From NCBI GenBank assembly GCA_910588045.1, contig CAJUPS010000094.1, forward strand, positions 1-12,084: DNA of 12,084 nt, in the 5' to 3' direction. The DNA comes from an uncultured Oscillospiraceae bacterium (GTDB taxonomy: Bacteria > Bacillota > Clostridia > Oscillospirales > Oscillospiraceae). The position numbers were made by a program, and so were the translations under genes. The notes beneath the pieces were generated by a model. It saw only the letters and a program-made list of their open reading frames with translations, made no database searches and had not been told where the DNA came from. Positions 5,749-12,084 of the stretch are shown piece by piece (the stretch's first letter is position 1; every line of letters begins with the position of its first letter).

Positions 5749-6864
5749 ATGGCCGAAAAAGACAAGAAGCTGACCAAAACCGCCACGATTGCCAGCGACA
5801 AGAAGGAAGCCATCAAGACCGCCATGAAGAACATCGAGAAGATGTACGGCAAGGGCTCCATCATGCGCCTGGGGGACCAGACCAACCTCAACGTGGAGGT
5901 CATCCCCACCGGGTCCCTGGCCCTGGACCTGGCGCTGGGCATCGGCGGCGTCCCCAAGGGGCGGATCATCGAGATCTTCGGGCCGGAGTCCTCCGGTAAG
6001 ACCACCCTGGCCCTCCACATCGTCTCCCAGGCCCAGAAGGCCGGGGGCGAGGTGGCCTTCGTGGACGCGGAGCACGCCCTGGACCCCACCTACGCCCGGG
6101 CCCTGGGGGTCAACATTGACGATCTGCTCATTTCCCAGCCGGACACGGGCGAGCAGGCCCTGGAGATCACCGAGGCCCTGGTCCGCTCCGGCGCGCTGGA
6201 CGTGGTGGTGGTGGACTCGGTGGCGGCCCTGGTGCCCCGGGCGGAGATCGAGGGCGAGATGGGGGACAGCTACGTGGGCCTCCATGCGCGTCTGATGAGC
6301 CAGGCCCTGCGGAAGCTGGCGGGGGCCATCAACAAAACCAACTGCGTGGTGGTCTTCATCAACCAGCTCCGGGAAAAGGTGGGCGTCATGTACGGCAACC
6401 CGGAGGTCACCACCGGCGGCCGGGCCCTGAAGTTCTACGCCTCCGTGCGCATCGACGTCAGAAGGGTGGAGACCCTGAAGTCCGGCGGCGAGATGATCGG
6501 CAACCGCACCAAGGCCAAGGTGGTGAAAAACAAGATGGCCCCCCCGTTCCGGGAGGCGGAGTTCGACATCATGTACGGCGAGGGCATCAGCCGCCTGGGA
6601 GAGCTGCTGGATCTGGCGGTGAAGCTGGAGCTGGTGCAGAAATCCGGGTCCTGGTTCTCCATGGGGGAGACCCGCTTGGGCCAGGGCCGGGACGCCGCCA
6701 AGCAGTACCTCAAGGACAACCCCGAGGTGGCCGACAACCTGGAGGCCGCCATCCGCCGGGACTTCTTCAAGCTCATGAGCACCCAGTCCCAGGTGGCCGC
6801 CAAGGCCGCCGGTCGGGCGGTGGACGTGTCCGCCGAGGACTTTGACGACACCGACGACGTGTGA
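5749..6864 (+). CDS. recA: Recombinase RecA
   Basis: RecA forms ATP-dependent filaments on single-stranded DNA, catalyses strand exchange and triggers LexA self-cleavage. The 371-residue product has Walker A GPESSGKTT (78-86), the EHALDP segment (108-113), Walker B VVVVDS (152-157), the MGDS/VGLHARLMSQALRKL region (171-190), loop 2 around NQLREKVGVMYGNPEVTTGGRALKF (205-229) and a normal acidic tail (DFDDTDDV). Length is slightly over the common 345-355 because of an N-terminal lysine-rich stretch. GAGGAG stands 6-8 bases before the ATG. The 30-base gap upstream holds no recognisable Gram-positive LexA box (CGAAC-N4-GTTC type), so SOS control, if present, must act from farther upstream. No recX follows; a tiny membrane peptide gene comes next. 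Confidence 0.99.
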   Translation: MAEKDKKLTKTATIASDKKEAIKTAMKNIEKMYGKGSIMRLGDQTNLNVEVIPTGSLALDLALGIGGVPKGRIIEIFGPESSGKTTLALHIVSQAQKAGGEVAFVDAEHALDPTYARALGVNIDDLLISQPDTGEQALEITEALVRSGALDVVVVDSVAALVPRAEIEGEMGDSYVGLHARLMSQALRKLAGAINKTNCVVVFINQLREKVGVMYGNPEVTTGGRALKFYASVRIDVRRVETLKSGGEMIGNRTKAKVVKNKMAPPFREAEFDIMYGEGISRLGELLDLAVKLELVQKSGSWFSMGETRLGQGRDAAKQYLKDNPEVADNLEAAIRRDFFKLMSTQSQVAAKAAGRAVDVSAEDFDDTDDV

Positions 6865-6901
6865 CCATACACATCATCTGACGAAAAGGAGGACATCCCC
6901 T

Positions 6902-7030
6902 ATGCTGAAAAAAGCGCGCATCGTATCCATGATCGTTCTGGCCGCGTCCATCACCGTCACCGCCGGGCTGGCGGTGGAAAATCTGGTGCTGGCGGTCATC
7001 GCTCTGGCCAGGAAGCGGGAGCGGCGGTAA
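6902..7030 (+). CDS. 42-residue single-pass membrane peptide
   Basis: A very strong binding site, AAAAGGAGG (6884-6892), stands 9 bases before the ATG. The product is MLKKAR followed by a hydrophobic segment at about 8-36 and a basic end (ARKRERR), which fits a one-helix membrane peptide. It lies 37 bases after recA and directly before the terminator, so it belongs to the recA transcript. I recognise no family. Single-helix peptides with basic ends can be small regulatory membrane proteins, and type I toxins also have this shape; there is no evidence here for an antitoxin RNA. The ideal binding site and spacing argue that it is translated. Confidence 0.65.
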   Translation: MLKKARIVSMIVLAASITVTAGLAVENLVLAVIALARKRERR

Positions 7031-7032
7031 GG

Positions 7033-7080
7033 AAAAATTCTGCACCCCTGTCCGCCGGGACAGGGGTGCAGAATTTTTCT
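7033..7080 (+). terminator. Very strong intrinsic terminator after the recA unit
   Basis: Bases 7033-7053 pair perfectly with 7058-7078 (21 bp), closed by a GCCG tetraloop. The stem core is CTGCACCCCTGTCC, and the right arm ends in five T residues followed by CT. The A-run at the left foot gives the minus strand a T-tract too, so it could work in both directions. Confidence 0.95.
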
Positions 7081-7149
7081 CGCGCCTTGTGCCAAAAAAT
7101 ACTACTTGGCCTTGACGGTCTGGATAGGCGGAACGGAGTAAAATGCAGA

Positions 7150-7178
7150 TTGCTTTTTGTAATTGGGTGTGGTACAAT
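7150..7178 (+). promoter_or_regulatory. Sigma-A promoter of the 7224 gene
   Basis: TTGCTT (7150-7155) and TACAAT (7173-7178) are separated by exactly 17 bases, with TGG just before the -10 as in extended -10 promoters. Transcription would start near 7185, leaving a leader of about 40 bases. A TTGACA at 7191-7196 lacks a matching -10. Confidence 0.7.
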
Positions 7179-7223
7179 TTTCCAGACATATTGACAAATT
7201 AAAATGTGGAGGCAGGGCAGGCA

Positions 7224-7682
7224 ATGAACACAAACGAAAGACAATATATCCATACTCTATTTGTGGACAAAAATTATCTCGAACTTTACCAAACGCAGTC
7301 CACAACACTACGCGAAATGTTGTTTGTAAATACCCAACAGGAATTTGAAGATTTTCTGAAATCAGAAGGTTCTTTAGAGGAAGATGTTTTCTGGCTGTAT
7401 TATGCAGTAGTACAAGCTGAAAGTCTGTTGATTGGCGCGTATGAGGAAGATGTAACATCAAAAGTATCAACATTTCTACAAGGAAAGTTGCCAACAGCTG
7501 CATTTTCTGGCATTCAAACGTATTTGCAAGATATTTATGTAGATATTGACGATAGGGATAATCTTCGGGAAAAAATAGATATTTGCAATCAATACTTATC
7601 GGATAAAAATTACTTCATTCAAGTAGAATGCGAAGATACCTATTGTGCATTAGCATACTTTTTGACAGTAAAACAAAAATGA
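7224..7682 (+). CDS. AT-rich orphan gene, unknown function (152-residue acidic protein)
   Basis: The product is soluble, acidic and mostly helical, without signal peptide or membrane segment. It contains NTQQEFEDFLKSEGSLEEDVFWLYYAVVQAE (about 36-66) and ends with repeated Tyr/Asp-rich helices (YLQDIYVDIDDRDNLREKIDICNQYLSDKNYF). I recognise no family. A small, acidic, stand-alone gene of this kind may resemble an immunity protein, but no toxin gene is nearby, so that is only a thought. It is AT-rich like the gene at 3433 and unlike everything between. The ATG at 7224 has GGAGG (7208-7212) upstream; a GTG at 7206 overlaps that site and is rejected. It is a single-gene unit with its own promoter (7150-7178) and terminator (7787-7817). 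Confidence 0.8.
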   Translation: MNTNERQYIHTLFVDKNYLELYQTQSTTLREMLFVNTQQEFEDFLKSEGSLEEDVFWLYYAVVQAESLLIGAYEEDVTSKVSTFLQGKLPTAAFSGIQTYLQDIYVDIDDRDNLREKIDICNQYLSDKNYFIQVECEDTYCALAYFLTVKQK

Positions 7683-7700
7683 CTTCCGATTTATTGTGCT

Positions 7701-7745
7701 GGTGAAAATTCAAAACAGGGCGGCGGTGACGATCCCGCCGCCCTG
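7701..7745 (-). terminator. Terminator of the minus-strand carboxypeptidase unit
   Basis: CAGGGCGGCGG (7716-7726) pairs with CCGCCGCCCTG (7735-7745), 11 bp with an 8-base loop. On the minus strand the hairpin is followed by TTTTGAATTTT, while no T-run follows on the + strand, so it should act on transcripts coming from the right. Confidence 0.7.
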
Positions 7746-7786
7746 CCTGTTACCGCTCCATGCGACGAAAGGAGGCAAATTCTTTA

Positions 7787-7817
7787 CGGGAGGCCCCGCC
7801 AGGGCCTCCCGCTTTTT
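7787..7817 (+). terminator. Terminator of the 7224 gene
   Basis: CGGGAGGCCC (7787-7796) pairs with GGGCCTCCCG (7802-7811), 10 bp with a 5-base loop, then CTTTTT on the + strand. The T-tract reaches into the stop codon of the converging minus-strand gene. Together with the hairpin at 7716-7745 it separates two convergent units. Confidence 0.8.
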
Positions 7818-8745
7818 ATCCAACCTTGCATGTAACGATCAGTCCGTCCACATTGTTCCCGGACACGGTGTACTCCCCCTCCTCCGGCAGATACGCCGCC
7901 GTCCCGGCGCAGTACCAGATCTCATACGTCCCGTCCGCGCACTCCACGGTCAGGTGCTGCCCGTCGTAGGGGAACTGCCTGAGATAGTCGATATATTCCT
8001 CCAGACACAGGTCCTTCTCCGCCATCACGGTGGCGTGGGGCACGCCCACGTAGCGGAAGTGCCAGGGCTCGTCCCCAATGCCGGTGAGGGGTTCCTTGTC
8101 CGTGTCATAGCGGACCACCCAGCCGTAGTCCTGGCAGTTCTGGTTGATCCAGGCGTACTCCCCCGTGCCCTGGTACTCCGCGCTGACGCCGTCCTCAAAG
8201 AGCAGGGAGAAATCCACCACCAACCCCGTGTGGTGCTCGCTGCCCCCGGGCTGGGCCACGAAGCGCTGGGCGTGGTCCTCGCCGTTGCGCTCTGCGCTCT
8301 GGTCCAGCAGGTGCTGTTGGAACTCCCTGGTGCGGTAGCCCGCCACCACGTTGACGGTCTTGCTGCCCCCCTGGGCCTGGAAAGCATCCATCATCCGGTT
8401 GAGCGCCTCCAGGGCCACCGGCGAGAGGAAGACCTCCCGGTCCCGGACATAGTAGCTGCCGCTCTTCCCATCAAAGATGCAGGCGAGAGGCTGCTCTTCC
8501 GGAAAATGGTAGAGCGTCCAGTTGTTCACCAGGACCAGCTCCCCCTCGTAGACTGCATCCTCTCCCATCTCCGTCCGGATACAGCCGGTTCCGCCGGTGG
8601 CCGCGCCAGCCGCACCCTGCTGAGGGCCCCCCTGTAAAGCGGGGACGTCCGAATACTTCCACAGAAGCACAGCCGCCAGCGCAATCAGAACCAGCAGGAT
8701 GGGCAGAATGTGTACGCCGCCCCGTCGGCGGCTGGATCTTCTCAT
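7816..8745 (-). CDS. VanY-type D-alanyl-D-alanine carboxypeptidase (peptidase family M15B)
   Basis: The enzyme removes the terminal D-Ala from peptidoglycan stem pentapeptides, outside the membrane. The 309-residue product has an Arg-rich N-terminus, one membrane anchor (about 11-30), a low-complexity Gly/Ala/Gln linker (38-55) and an M15 domain. The domain shows NWTLYHFP (75-82), AGYRTREFQQ (135-144) with the substrate-binding Arg138, SEHHTGLVVD (169-178) with zinc ligands His171 and Asp178, and EPWHFRYVG (226-234) with catalytic Glu226 and zinc ligand His229. Residues 255-309 form an extra C-terminal piece with Cys and Tyr. The ATG at 8745 lies 14 bases after AAGGAGG (8760-8766 on the minus strand), slightly long; no better start is in frame. 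It follows a two-component system, suggesting envelope control. Vancomycin resistance is not implied, since no vanH/A/X is seen. Confidence 0.92.
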   Translation of the reverse strand: MRRSSRRRGGVHILPILLVLIALAAVLLWKYSDVPALQGGPQQGAAGAATGGTGCIRTEMGEDAVYEGELVLVNNWTLYHFPEEQPLACIFDGKSGSYYVRDREVFLSPVALEALNRMMDAFQAQGGSKTVNVVAGYRTREFQQHLLDQSAERNGEDHAQRFVAQPGGSEHHTGLVVDFSLLFEDGVSAEYQGTGEYAWINQNCQDYGWVVRYDTDKEPLTGIGDEPWHFRYVGVPHATVMAEKDLCLEEYIDYLRQFPYDGQHLTVECADGTYEIWYCAGTAAYLPEEGEYTVSGNNVDGLIVTCKVG

Positions 8746-8775
8746 AATTGCAGCGCAATCCTCCTTCGTAAATAG

Positions 8776-8795
8776 GGACCCCATCCGGACCCCAT
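8776..8795 (-). promoter_or_regulatory. Possible response-regulator site (9-bp direct repeat, 11-bp period)
   Basis: On the minus strand ATGGGGTCC occurs twice with two bases between, so the units repeat every 11 bp. OmpR/PhoB-type regulators usually bind such one-turn direct repeats. It lies about 30 bases upstream of the carboxypeptidase start, and such a regulator is encoded at 11172-11831. No clear -35/-10 is seen alongside it. Confidence 0.3.
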
Positions 8796-8859
8796 GACCG
8801 TCACCGTGCGGAGATCCCGGAAAAGCAGAAACCGCAGAGCGCGTGAAAGTTCTTTTTTG

Positions 8860-8887
8860 GACCCTTTTTCTTTCAAGAAAAAGGGTC
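8860..8887. repeat. 13-bp inverted repeat at the stop of the 8886 gene
   Basis: GACCCTTTTTCTT (8860-8872) is followed after two bases by its exact reverse complement (8875-8887), which overlaps the stop codon of the minus-strand gene. A T-run (8853-8858) precedes it on the + strand, which reads as an A-run after the hairpin on the minus strand, so it is not a standard terminator. The gap 8746-8885 otherwise holds the carboxypeptidase leader. Confidence 0.75.
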
Positions 8888-9764
8888 AGCGGTTCCAGGT
8901 CAGTATCGCCGTGCGGCCGCCGAAGCCCATGCTCTCCAGGGGAACCGCGAAAGCCTGCCCGTCGTAGGTAAAGGACACCTGGCTGCGGGCGCCGTAGTCC
9001 CCGTTGGGCGGCACCTCCAGCTGCTCCAGGATGCCCCTGGTGTAGCTGTCGTACCAGCCGCTGTTCACCGTGTCCAGCTCCCAGTAGTTGCGCCAGACGC
9101 CGCCGAAGTTGGCCGCGCCCCGCATCCCCCAGTCCAGCGTATCCTCCCATCCCCACTGGAGGGAGAAGGACAAGATCCGCTCGGACTGCATGTCCACAAT
9201 CAGGTCCAGGGCGTAGTTCCCGCCCCGCAGGGTGAGCTGATAGACCTGAAAGCTCATCCGGGTGTCCGGGTCCATATACAGCCACTCACCGGAACCGGAG
9301 CACTCCAGATCGCTGCCGCTGTCCCACAGCTGCGGCAGTCCGCCCAGGGACTGGAGGTTCCGCACCTCCCGCCGGGCCGCCGTCATCCGGGCATCCCACA
9401 GCCGGGAGACCTCCTCGCCGTAGGCGACGGACTCCTCGTCCGCCTTCAGGTCCGCCAGGTTCTCGCCGTTGACGTAGGTGAGGACCTGCTGGTCCTGGCT
9501 GTCCCCTGAGACGAGGACGGTGACGCTCTCCACCTTCTCCCGGCTCAGCTCCATGGCGGTAAAGCCGCCGCCGCGCAGCAGCAGCACCTTCTCGGCCACG
9601 GACAGCTGCATACTCTCGGCAAACCCCTCCCGCTCCTCGTTCTCCGCCTGGATGACGGGGTTGTCCAGCAGCTGCCGGTCGTTGAGAGCGGACAGCCACT
9701 CGGGGAGGAAGAACGCCGCCGCCATCAGCAGGACGACCGCCAGGGCCGCCGCGTATTTACGCAT
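8886..9764 (-). CDS. Exported/anchored protein of unknown function following the sensor kinase
   Basis: The 292-residue product starts MRKYAAALAVVLLMAAAFFLPEW, a signal peptide or N-terminal anchor (about 5-22), without a lipobox cysteine. The rest has alternating strands and helices, including TAMELSREKVESVTVLVSGD (about 69-88) and a beta-rich stretch with YQLTLRGGNYALDLIVDMQSERILSF (about 175-200), plus a Trp-rich segment (QWGWEDTLDWGMRGAANFGGVWRNYW). I recognise no named family. By position, between a kinase and a peptidase, it may be an extracytoplasmic partner of the sensor, as YycH/YycI are for WalK; this is analogy, not detected homology. I chose the ATG at 9764 because GGGAGG (9773-9778) stands 8 bases upstream; the GTG at 9773 overlaps that site. 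The start overlaps the kinase gene by 8 bases, so the two are translationally coupled. Confidence 0.85.
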   Translation of the reverse strand: MRKYAAALAVVLLMAAAFFLPEWLSALNDRQLLDNPVIQAENEEREGFAESMQLSVAEKVLLLRGGGFTAMELSREKVESVTVLVSGDSQDQQVLTYVNGENLADLKADEESVAYGEEVSRLWDARMTAARREVRNLQSLGGLPQLWDSGSDLECSGSGEWLYMDPDTRMSFQVYQLTLRGGNYALDLIVDMQSERILSFSLQWGWEDTLDWGMRGAANFGGVWRNYWELDTVNSGWYDSYTRGILEQLEVPPNGDYGARSQVSFTYDGQAFAVPLESMGFGGRTAILTWNR

Positions 9765-11175
9765 CGTCCACACCTCCCAGCGTCACGGTCACAATAGTTC
9801 CCTTGCCCTCCTTGCTCTCGAAGTGGAGGCTCCCCCGGTGGAGGGCCGCGATCTCCTTGCAGAGCGCCAGTCCCAGCCCCGCGCCCCCTTCGGCCCGGGA
9901 GCGGGACTTGTCCACCATGTAAAAGGGCTCGGTGATCTTTCCCAGCTCCCCCGCGGGAATCCCCCGCCCCTGGTCTGCCACGGTCAGCTGATAGCCCTCC
10001 TCCGTCCTCCGGCCCACCAGCACCACCTGTCCGCCGCTGTCGGTGGCCTTCCGGGCGTTGTCCAGCAGATTTTGCAGCAGCGTTTGGAGCAGGGCGGGGT
10101 CGCCCCGGAGCTTTCCCTCCTCTGCCCGGGTGGTAATAGAGAGGCCCTTGGCCTTCATGGCGGGGCGGCTGATCTGGACGGCCTCGGTGCAGAGACTGCG
10201 CATATTCACCGTCCGGGCTTCCGCGGCGCTGTGGCCCACCACCAGCAGGCTCATGAGGGACAGCGACAGCCTCTCCAGCCGCTTCCCCTCGGAGAAGATG
10301 TAGCTGGCCGCCTTGAAGCGCATGTCCTCCCCCAGATCCCGGGAGCGGAGCATGTCGGCGTAGCCGATAATGGAGGTCAGAGGGGTCTTGAGCTCATGGA
10401 CGAAGCTGCCGGTAAAGTCCTCCTGCCGCCTGGCGGCGTCCTCCAGCTCCTGGATGTTTTTTTCGATGGCGTCCGCCATGTGGTTGAAGTTCCCGGCCAG
10501 CTCGCTGATCTCGTCGCTGCCCATGATCCGGGCCCGGGTGGAGTAGTCTCCCTGGGCCAGCTGGTCGGCGGCCCGGGTCAGGCTGCGGATGGGCGTGGTC
10601 AGCCAGTAGGAGAGGGCGAACATCACGGCGCTGCTGACCCCCACCACCAGCAGGACGATCCACCGGTAGACCTGGTAGTGGGTCTCCCGGTCGGCGAAGA
10701 GGCGGGTGACATCCCGGACCGTCTCCATGTATAAGATCCCGTCCAGCAGCGCCACGGGGCCTGCGCAGTGAAGCAGGCTTCGTCCCGTCTTCTCCTCCTG
10801 GCGCAGCACGTAGCCGGAGGAGCGCCGGTCCACCATATCCAGCAGCTGCTGGTCGCTGGGGAAGTCCAGGGTGGAGTAGACATAGGCTCCCGCCGGGGTG
10901 ATGACCCTGAACTGATGGCCCGCGAAGGAGGCGGACTCCTCCAAGGTGCGGGCCAGACTGCGGCCCCGCTGGCCGATATTCTCCAGGGTGACGCCTCGGG
11001 CGTCGCAGACGGCCTCGTAGGAGAGGCGGAGCATCTGCATCTCCTCCTGCGCGATGGCAATTTCCCGTTCCAGCGCGGATTGGAAGGAGAGGGAGATGAG
11101 CAGATAGCTGCCCACGCTGGTGGAGAGCAGCAGGATGCACAGCGTCACCAGCGCCACCTTCCAGGCGAATTTCAT
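9757..11175 (-). CDS. Sensor histidine kinase (HAMP, HisKA, HATPase_c)
   Basis: The 472-residue kinase has two membrane helices (about 5-30 and 172-193) around an extracytoplasmic sensor domain of about 140 residues. A HAMP linker (about 192-245) follows, then the H-box FVHELKTPLTSI (258-269) with phospho-acceptor His260. The ATP-binding domain shows the N-box LLQNLLDNARKA (366-377), G1 DQGRGIP (401-407), F-box TEPFYMVDKS (415-424) and G2 GAGLGLALCKEI (431-442). All catalytic boxes look intact. It would autophosphorylate His260 and pass the phosphate to Asp52 of the regulator encoded just upstream; the genes overlap by ATGA at 11172-11175. The signal is unknown. The carboxypeptidase two genes downstream suggests a cell-wall stimulus. 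The VanS/PhoR-like layout fits but does not identify an orthologue. Confidence 0.95.
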   Translation of the reverse strand: MKFAWKVALVTLCILLLSTSVGSYLLISLSFQSALEREIAIAQEEMQMLRLSYEAVCDARGVTLENIGQRGRSLARTLEESASFAGHQFRVITPAGAYVYSTLDFPSDQQLLDMVDRRSSGYVLRQEEKTGRSLLHCAGPVALLDGILYMETVRDVTRLFADRETHYQVYRWIVLLVVGVSSAVMFALSYWLTTPIRSLTRAADQLAQGDYSTRARIMGSDEISELAGNFNHMADAIEKNIQELEDAARRQEDFTGSFVHELKTPLTSIIGYADMLRSRDLGEDMRFKAASYIFSEGKRLERLSLSLMSLLVVGHSAAEARTVNMRSLCTEAVQISRPAMKAKGLSITTRAEEGKLRGDPALLQTLLQNLLDNARKATDSGGQVVLVGRRTEEGYQLTVADQGRGIPAGELGKITEPFYMVDKSRSRAEGGAGLGLALCKEIAALHRGSLHFESKEGKGTIVTVTLGGVDDA

Positions 11176-11831
11176 TCGTTGACCTCCAGGCGGTAGCCCA
11201 CCTTATAGACGGCGGCGATGCGCTCCTGCCAGCCCAGCTTCTTCCGCAGGCGCTGGACGTGGAGATCCACGGTGCGGCTGTCGCCCATATACTCATTTTC
11301 CCACACGCGCTCGTAAATAGTCTCTCGAAAAAGGGCGATATTTTTATTTTGGAGGAACAAAACCAAAAGATTGTATTCCTTCGCGGTCAGCTGCACGATT
11401 TCACCGCCCTTGGTGACCACCCGGGACTGGGTGTCCACCACCACGTCGTCCACGATGATCCGGCTCTCGGTCTTGTGGTAGCGGCGCAGCACGGTCTCCA
11501 CCCGGGCCAGGAGCTCGGCGATCTCGAAGGGCTTGACGATATAGTCGTCTGCGCCCAGGCGCAGACCCTTGATCCTGTCCTTGACGGCACTCCGCGCCGT
11601 GATAAAGATGACGGGAATCTCCAGGGGGGCTAAATACTCCATCAGCTCGAAACCGTCGATGCCGGGGAGCATCACGTCCAGGAGGATCAGGTCATAGTGG
11701 CGGGTTTCCACCGCGTCGGCGGCAGCGGTGCCGTTGTCTAAACAGTCGCAGGCGTAGCCTGCGGCAGTTAAGCTCATTTCTAACAGGTCAGCAATCGGTT
11801 TTTCATCTTCCACAATCAATATTTTTACCAT
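11172..11831 (-). CDS. OmpR/PhoB-family response regulator
   Basis: The 219-residue product has a receiver domain (1-112) with acidic residues Glu8 and Asp9, phospho-acceptor Asp52 in LILLDVMLPGIDG, Thr78 in VIFITAR and Lys100 in DDYIVKPF. The C-terminal winged-helix DNA-binding domain (about 125-217) shows LTAKEYNLLVLFLQN, ERVWENEYMGDSRTVDLHVQRLRKKL and VYKVGYRLE. It is a transcription factor controlled by the kinase encoded next in the unit; a candidate target site lies at 8776-8795. The ATG at 11831 has only a weak purine-rich GAGAGAGAAAGAG-type leader. Just 24 bases separate it from the inner end of the right arm of the long inverted repeat, so its promoter should lie inside or beyond that repeat. 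Confidence 0.95.
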   Translation of the reverse strand: MVKILIVEDEKPIADLLEMSLTAAGYACDCLDNGTAAADAVETRHYDLILLDVMLPGIDGFELMEYLAPLEIPVIFITARSAVKDRIKGLRLGADDYIVKPFEIAELLARVETVLRRYHKTESRIIVDDVVVDTQSRVVTKGGEIVQLTAKEYNLLVLFLQNKNIALFRETIYERVWENEYMGDSRTVDLHVQRLRKKLGWQERIAAVYKVGYRLEVNE

Positions 11832-11855
11832 GTTTGCTCTCTCTTTCTCTTCGCG

Positions 11856-12084
11856 CCTAGGCGCTCGGCCACCGGCCGAGTGCCGGGACGGTCGTTTAGA
11901 CGCCGAAGGCGGCTAAATGACGTCCCCGCGAGCAGTTCGTTTAGCTTCTTCTCCGTCGATGGCCCGGGACCTACGCGGCCCCGGACTCCGCGCCTACTTT
12001 TGCCGCGCGGCAAAAGTAGGCAAAAACGCGCTTAAACCTACGGTTTAAGAATCCCTTGCGGGAGCGGCTCGGAGCGCCGCTCCC
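11856..12084 (-). repeat. Long inverted repeat, right arm
   Basis: This is the reverse complement of 256-484, with 226 of 229 bases identical and no gaps. Read on the minus strand it has the same orientation toward the response-regulator gene as the left arm has toward the DUF1385 gene. The inner boundary is CCTAGG at 11856-11861. The outer boundary is the window end, so the element may go on. Two of the three mismatches form one base pair of the 30-bp palindrome, at 12003 and 12010; the third is at 11960. Confidence 0.92.
11992..12021. repeat. 30-bp perfect palindrome inside the right repeat arm
   Basis: This is the counterpart of 319-348. The half-site read from the minus strand is GCCTACTTTTGCCGC, where the left arm has GTCGC; the partner half changes in step, so pairing stays perfect. 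Confidence 0.9.

Noticed and set aside
7191..7196. TTGACA as a promoter -35 box
   Set aside because: No -10-like hexamer lies 16-18 bases downstream; the 7150/7173 pair is better.
7206..7223. GTG start for the AT-rich orphan gene
   Set aside because: It overlaps the GGAGG that serves the ATG at 7224.
8746..9285. N-terminal extension of the carboxypeptidase frame
   Set aside because: It reads antisense-frame through the preceding exported-protein gene; the membrane anchor and binding site place the start at 8745.
7816..11831. Vancomycin resistance cluster
   Set aside because: A regulator, kinase and VanY-like peptidase are present, but no vanH, D-Ala-D-Lac/Ser ligase or vanX gene is in the window.
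1..12084. CRISPR array, tRNA or rRNA gene
   Set aside because: I saw no regularly spaced short repeats and no tRNA-like or rRNA-like conserved segments on either strand.

Overview
The window looks like a chromosomal stretch of a GC-rich, Gram-positive gut-type Clostridium relative. Oscillospiraceae is my inference, from the DUF1385-prmC pairing, GGAGG-type ribosome binding sites, high GC, an OmpR-type two-component system next to a VanY-like peptidase, and the style of the RecA sequence. No 16S or tRNA gene is present to fix the species.

Layout. Positions 1-255 hold no gene but do hold a possible structured RNA closed by a 10-bp stem. Positions 256-484 are one arm of a 229-bp inverted repeat; its partner, 98.7% identical, is at 11856-12084, running to the window edge. 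Between the arms is an 11.4-kb block. On the + strand, a tightly overlapping operon (581-3388) encodes a DUF1385 membrane protein, PrmC (release-factor glutamine methyltransferase), a six-helix membrane protein and a GNAT acetyltransferase. Next come an AT-rich anchored protein of unknown function (3433-4191), a 35-codon duplicate of the 5' end of recA (4207-4314), two different nucleotidyltransferase-fold proteins (4307-5718), the complete recA (5749-6864), a 42-residue membrane peptide (6902-7030) and a very strong terminator (7033-7080). A second AT-rich orphan gene (7224-7682) has its own promoter. It is separated from the minus-strand genes by two oppositely acting terminators.

The minus strand (7816-11831) reads from right to left: an OmpR-family response regulator, a HAMP-containing sensor histidine kinase, an exported protein of unknown function and a VanY-type D,D-carboxypeptidase. 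This looks like a cell-envelope sensing module whose last gene trims peptidoglycan precursors.

The most unusual points are three. (1) recA carries a diverged copy of its own ribosome binding site plus the first 30 codons 1.54 kb upstream, with a two-gene nucleotidyltransferase cassette between the copies. (2) The long inverted repeat is made of nested hairpins, carries a paired compensatory base change, and sits in the same orientation just upstream of both outer operons. (3) There are two AT-rich orphan genes in an otherwise GC-rich region. No CRISPR array, transposase, integrase, tRNA or rRNA was seen.
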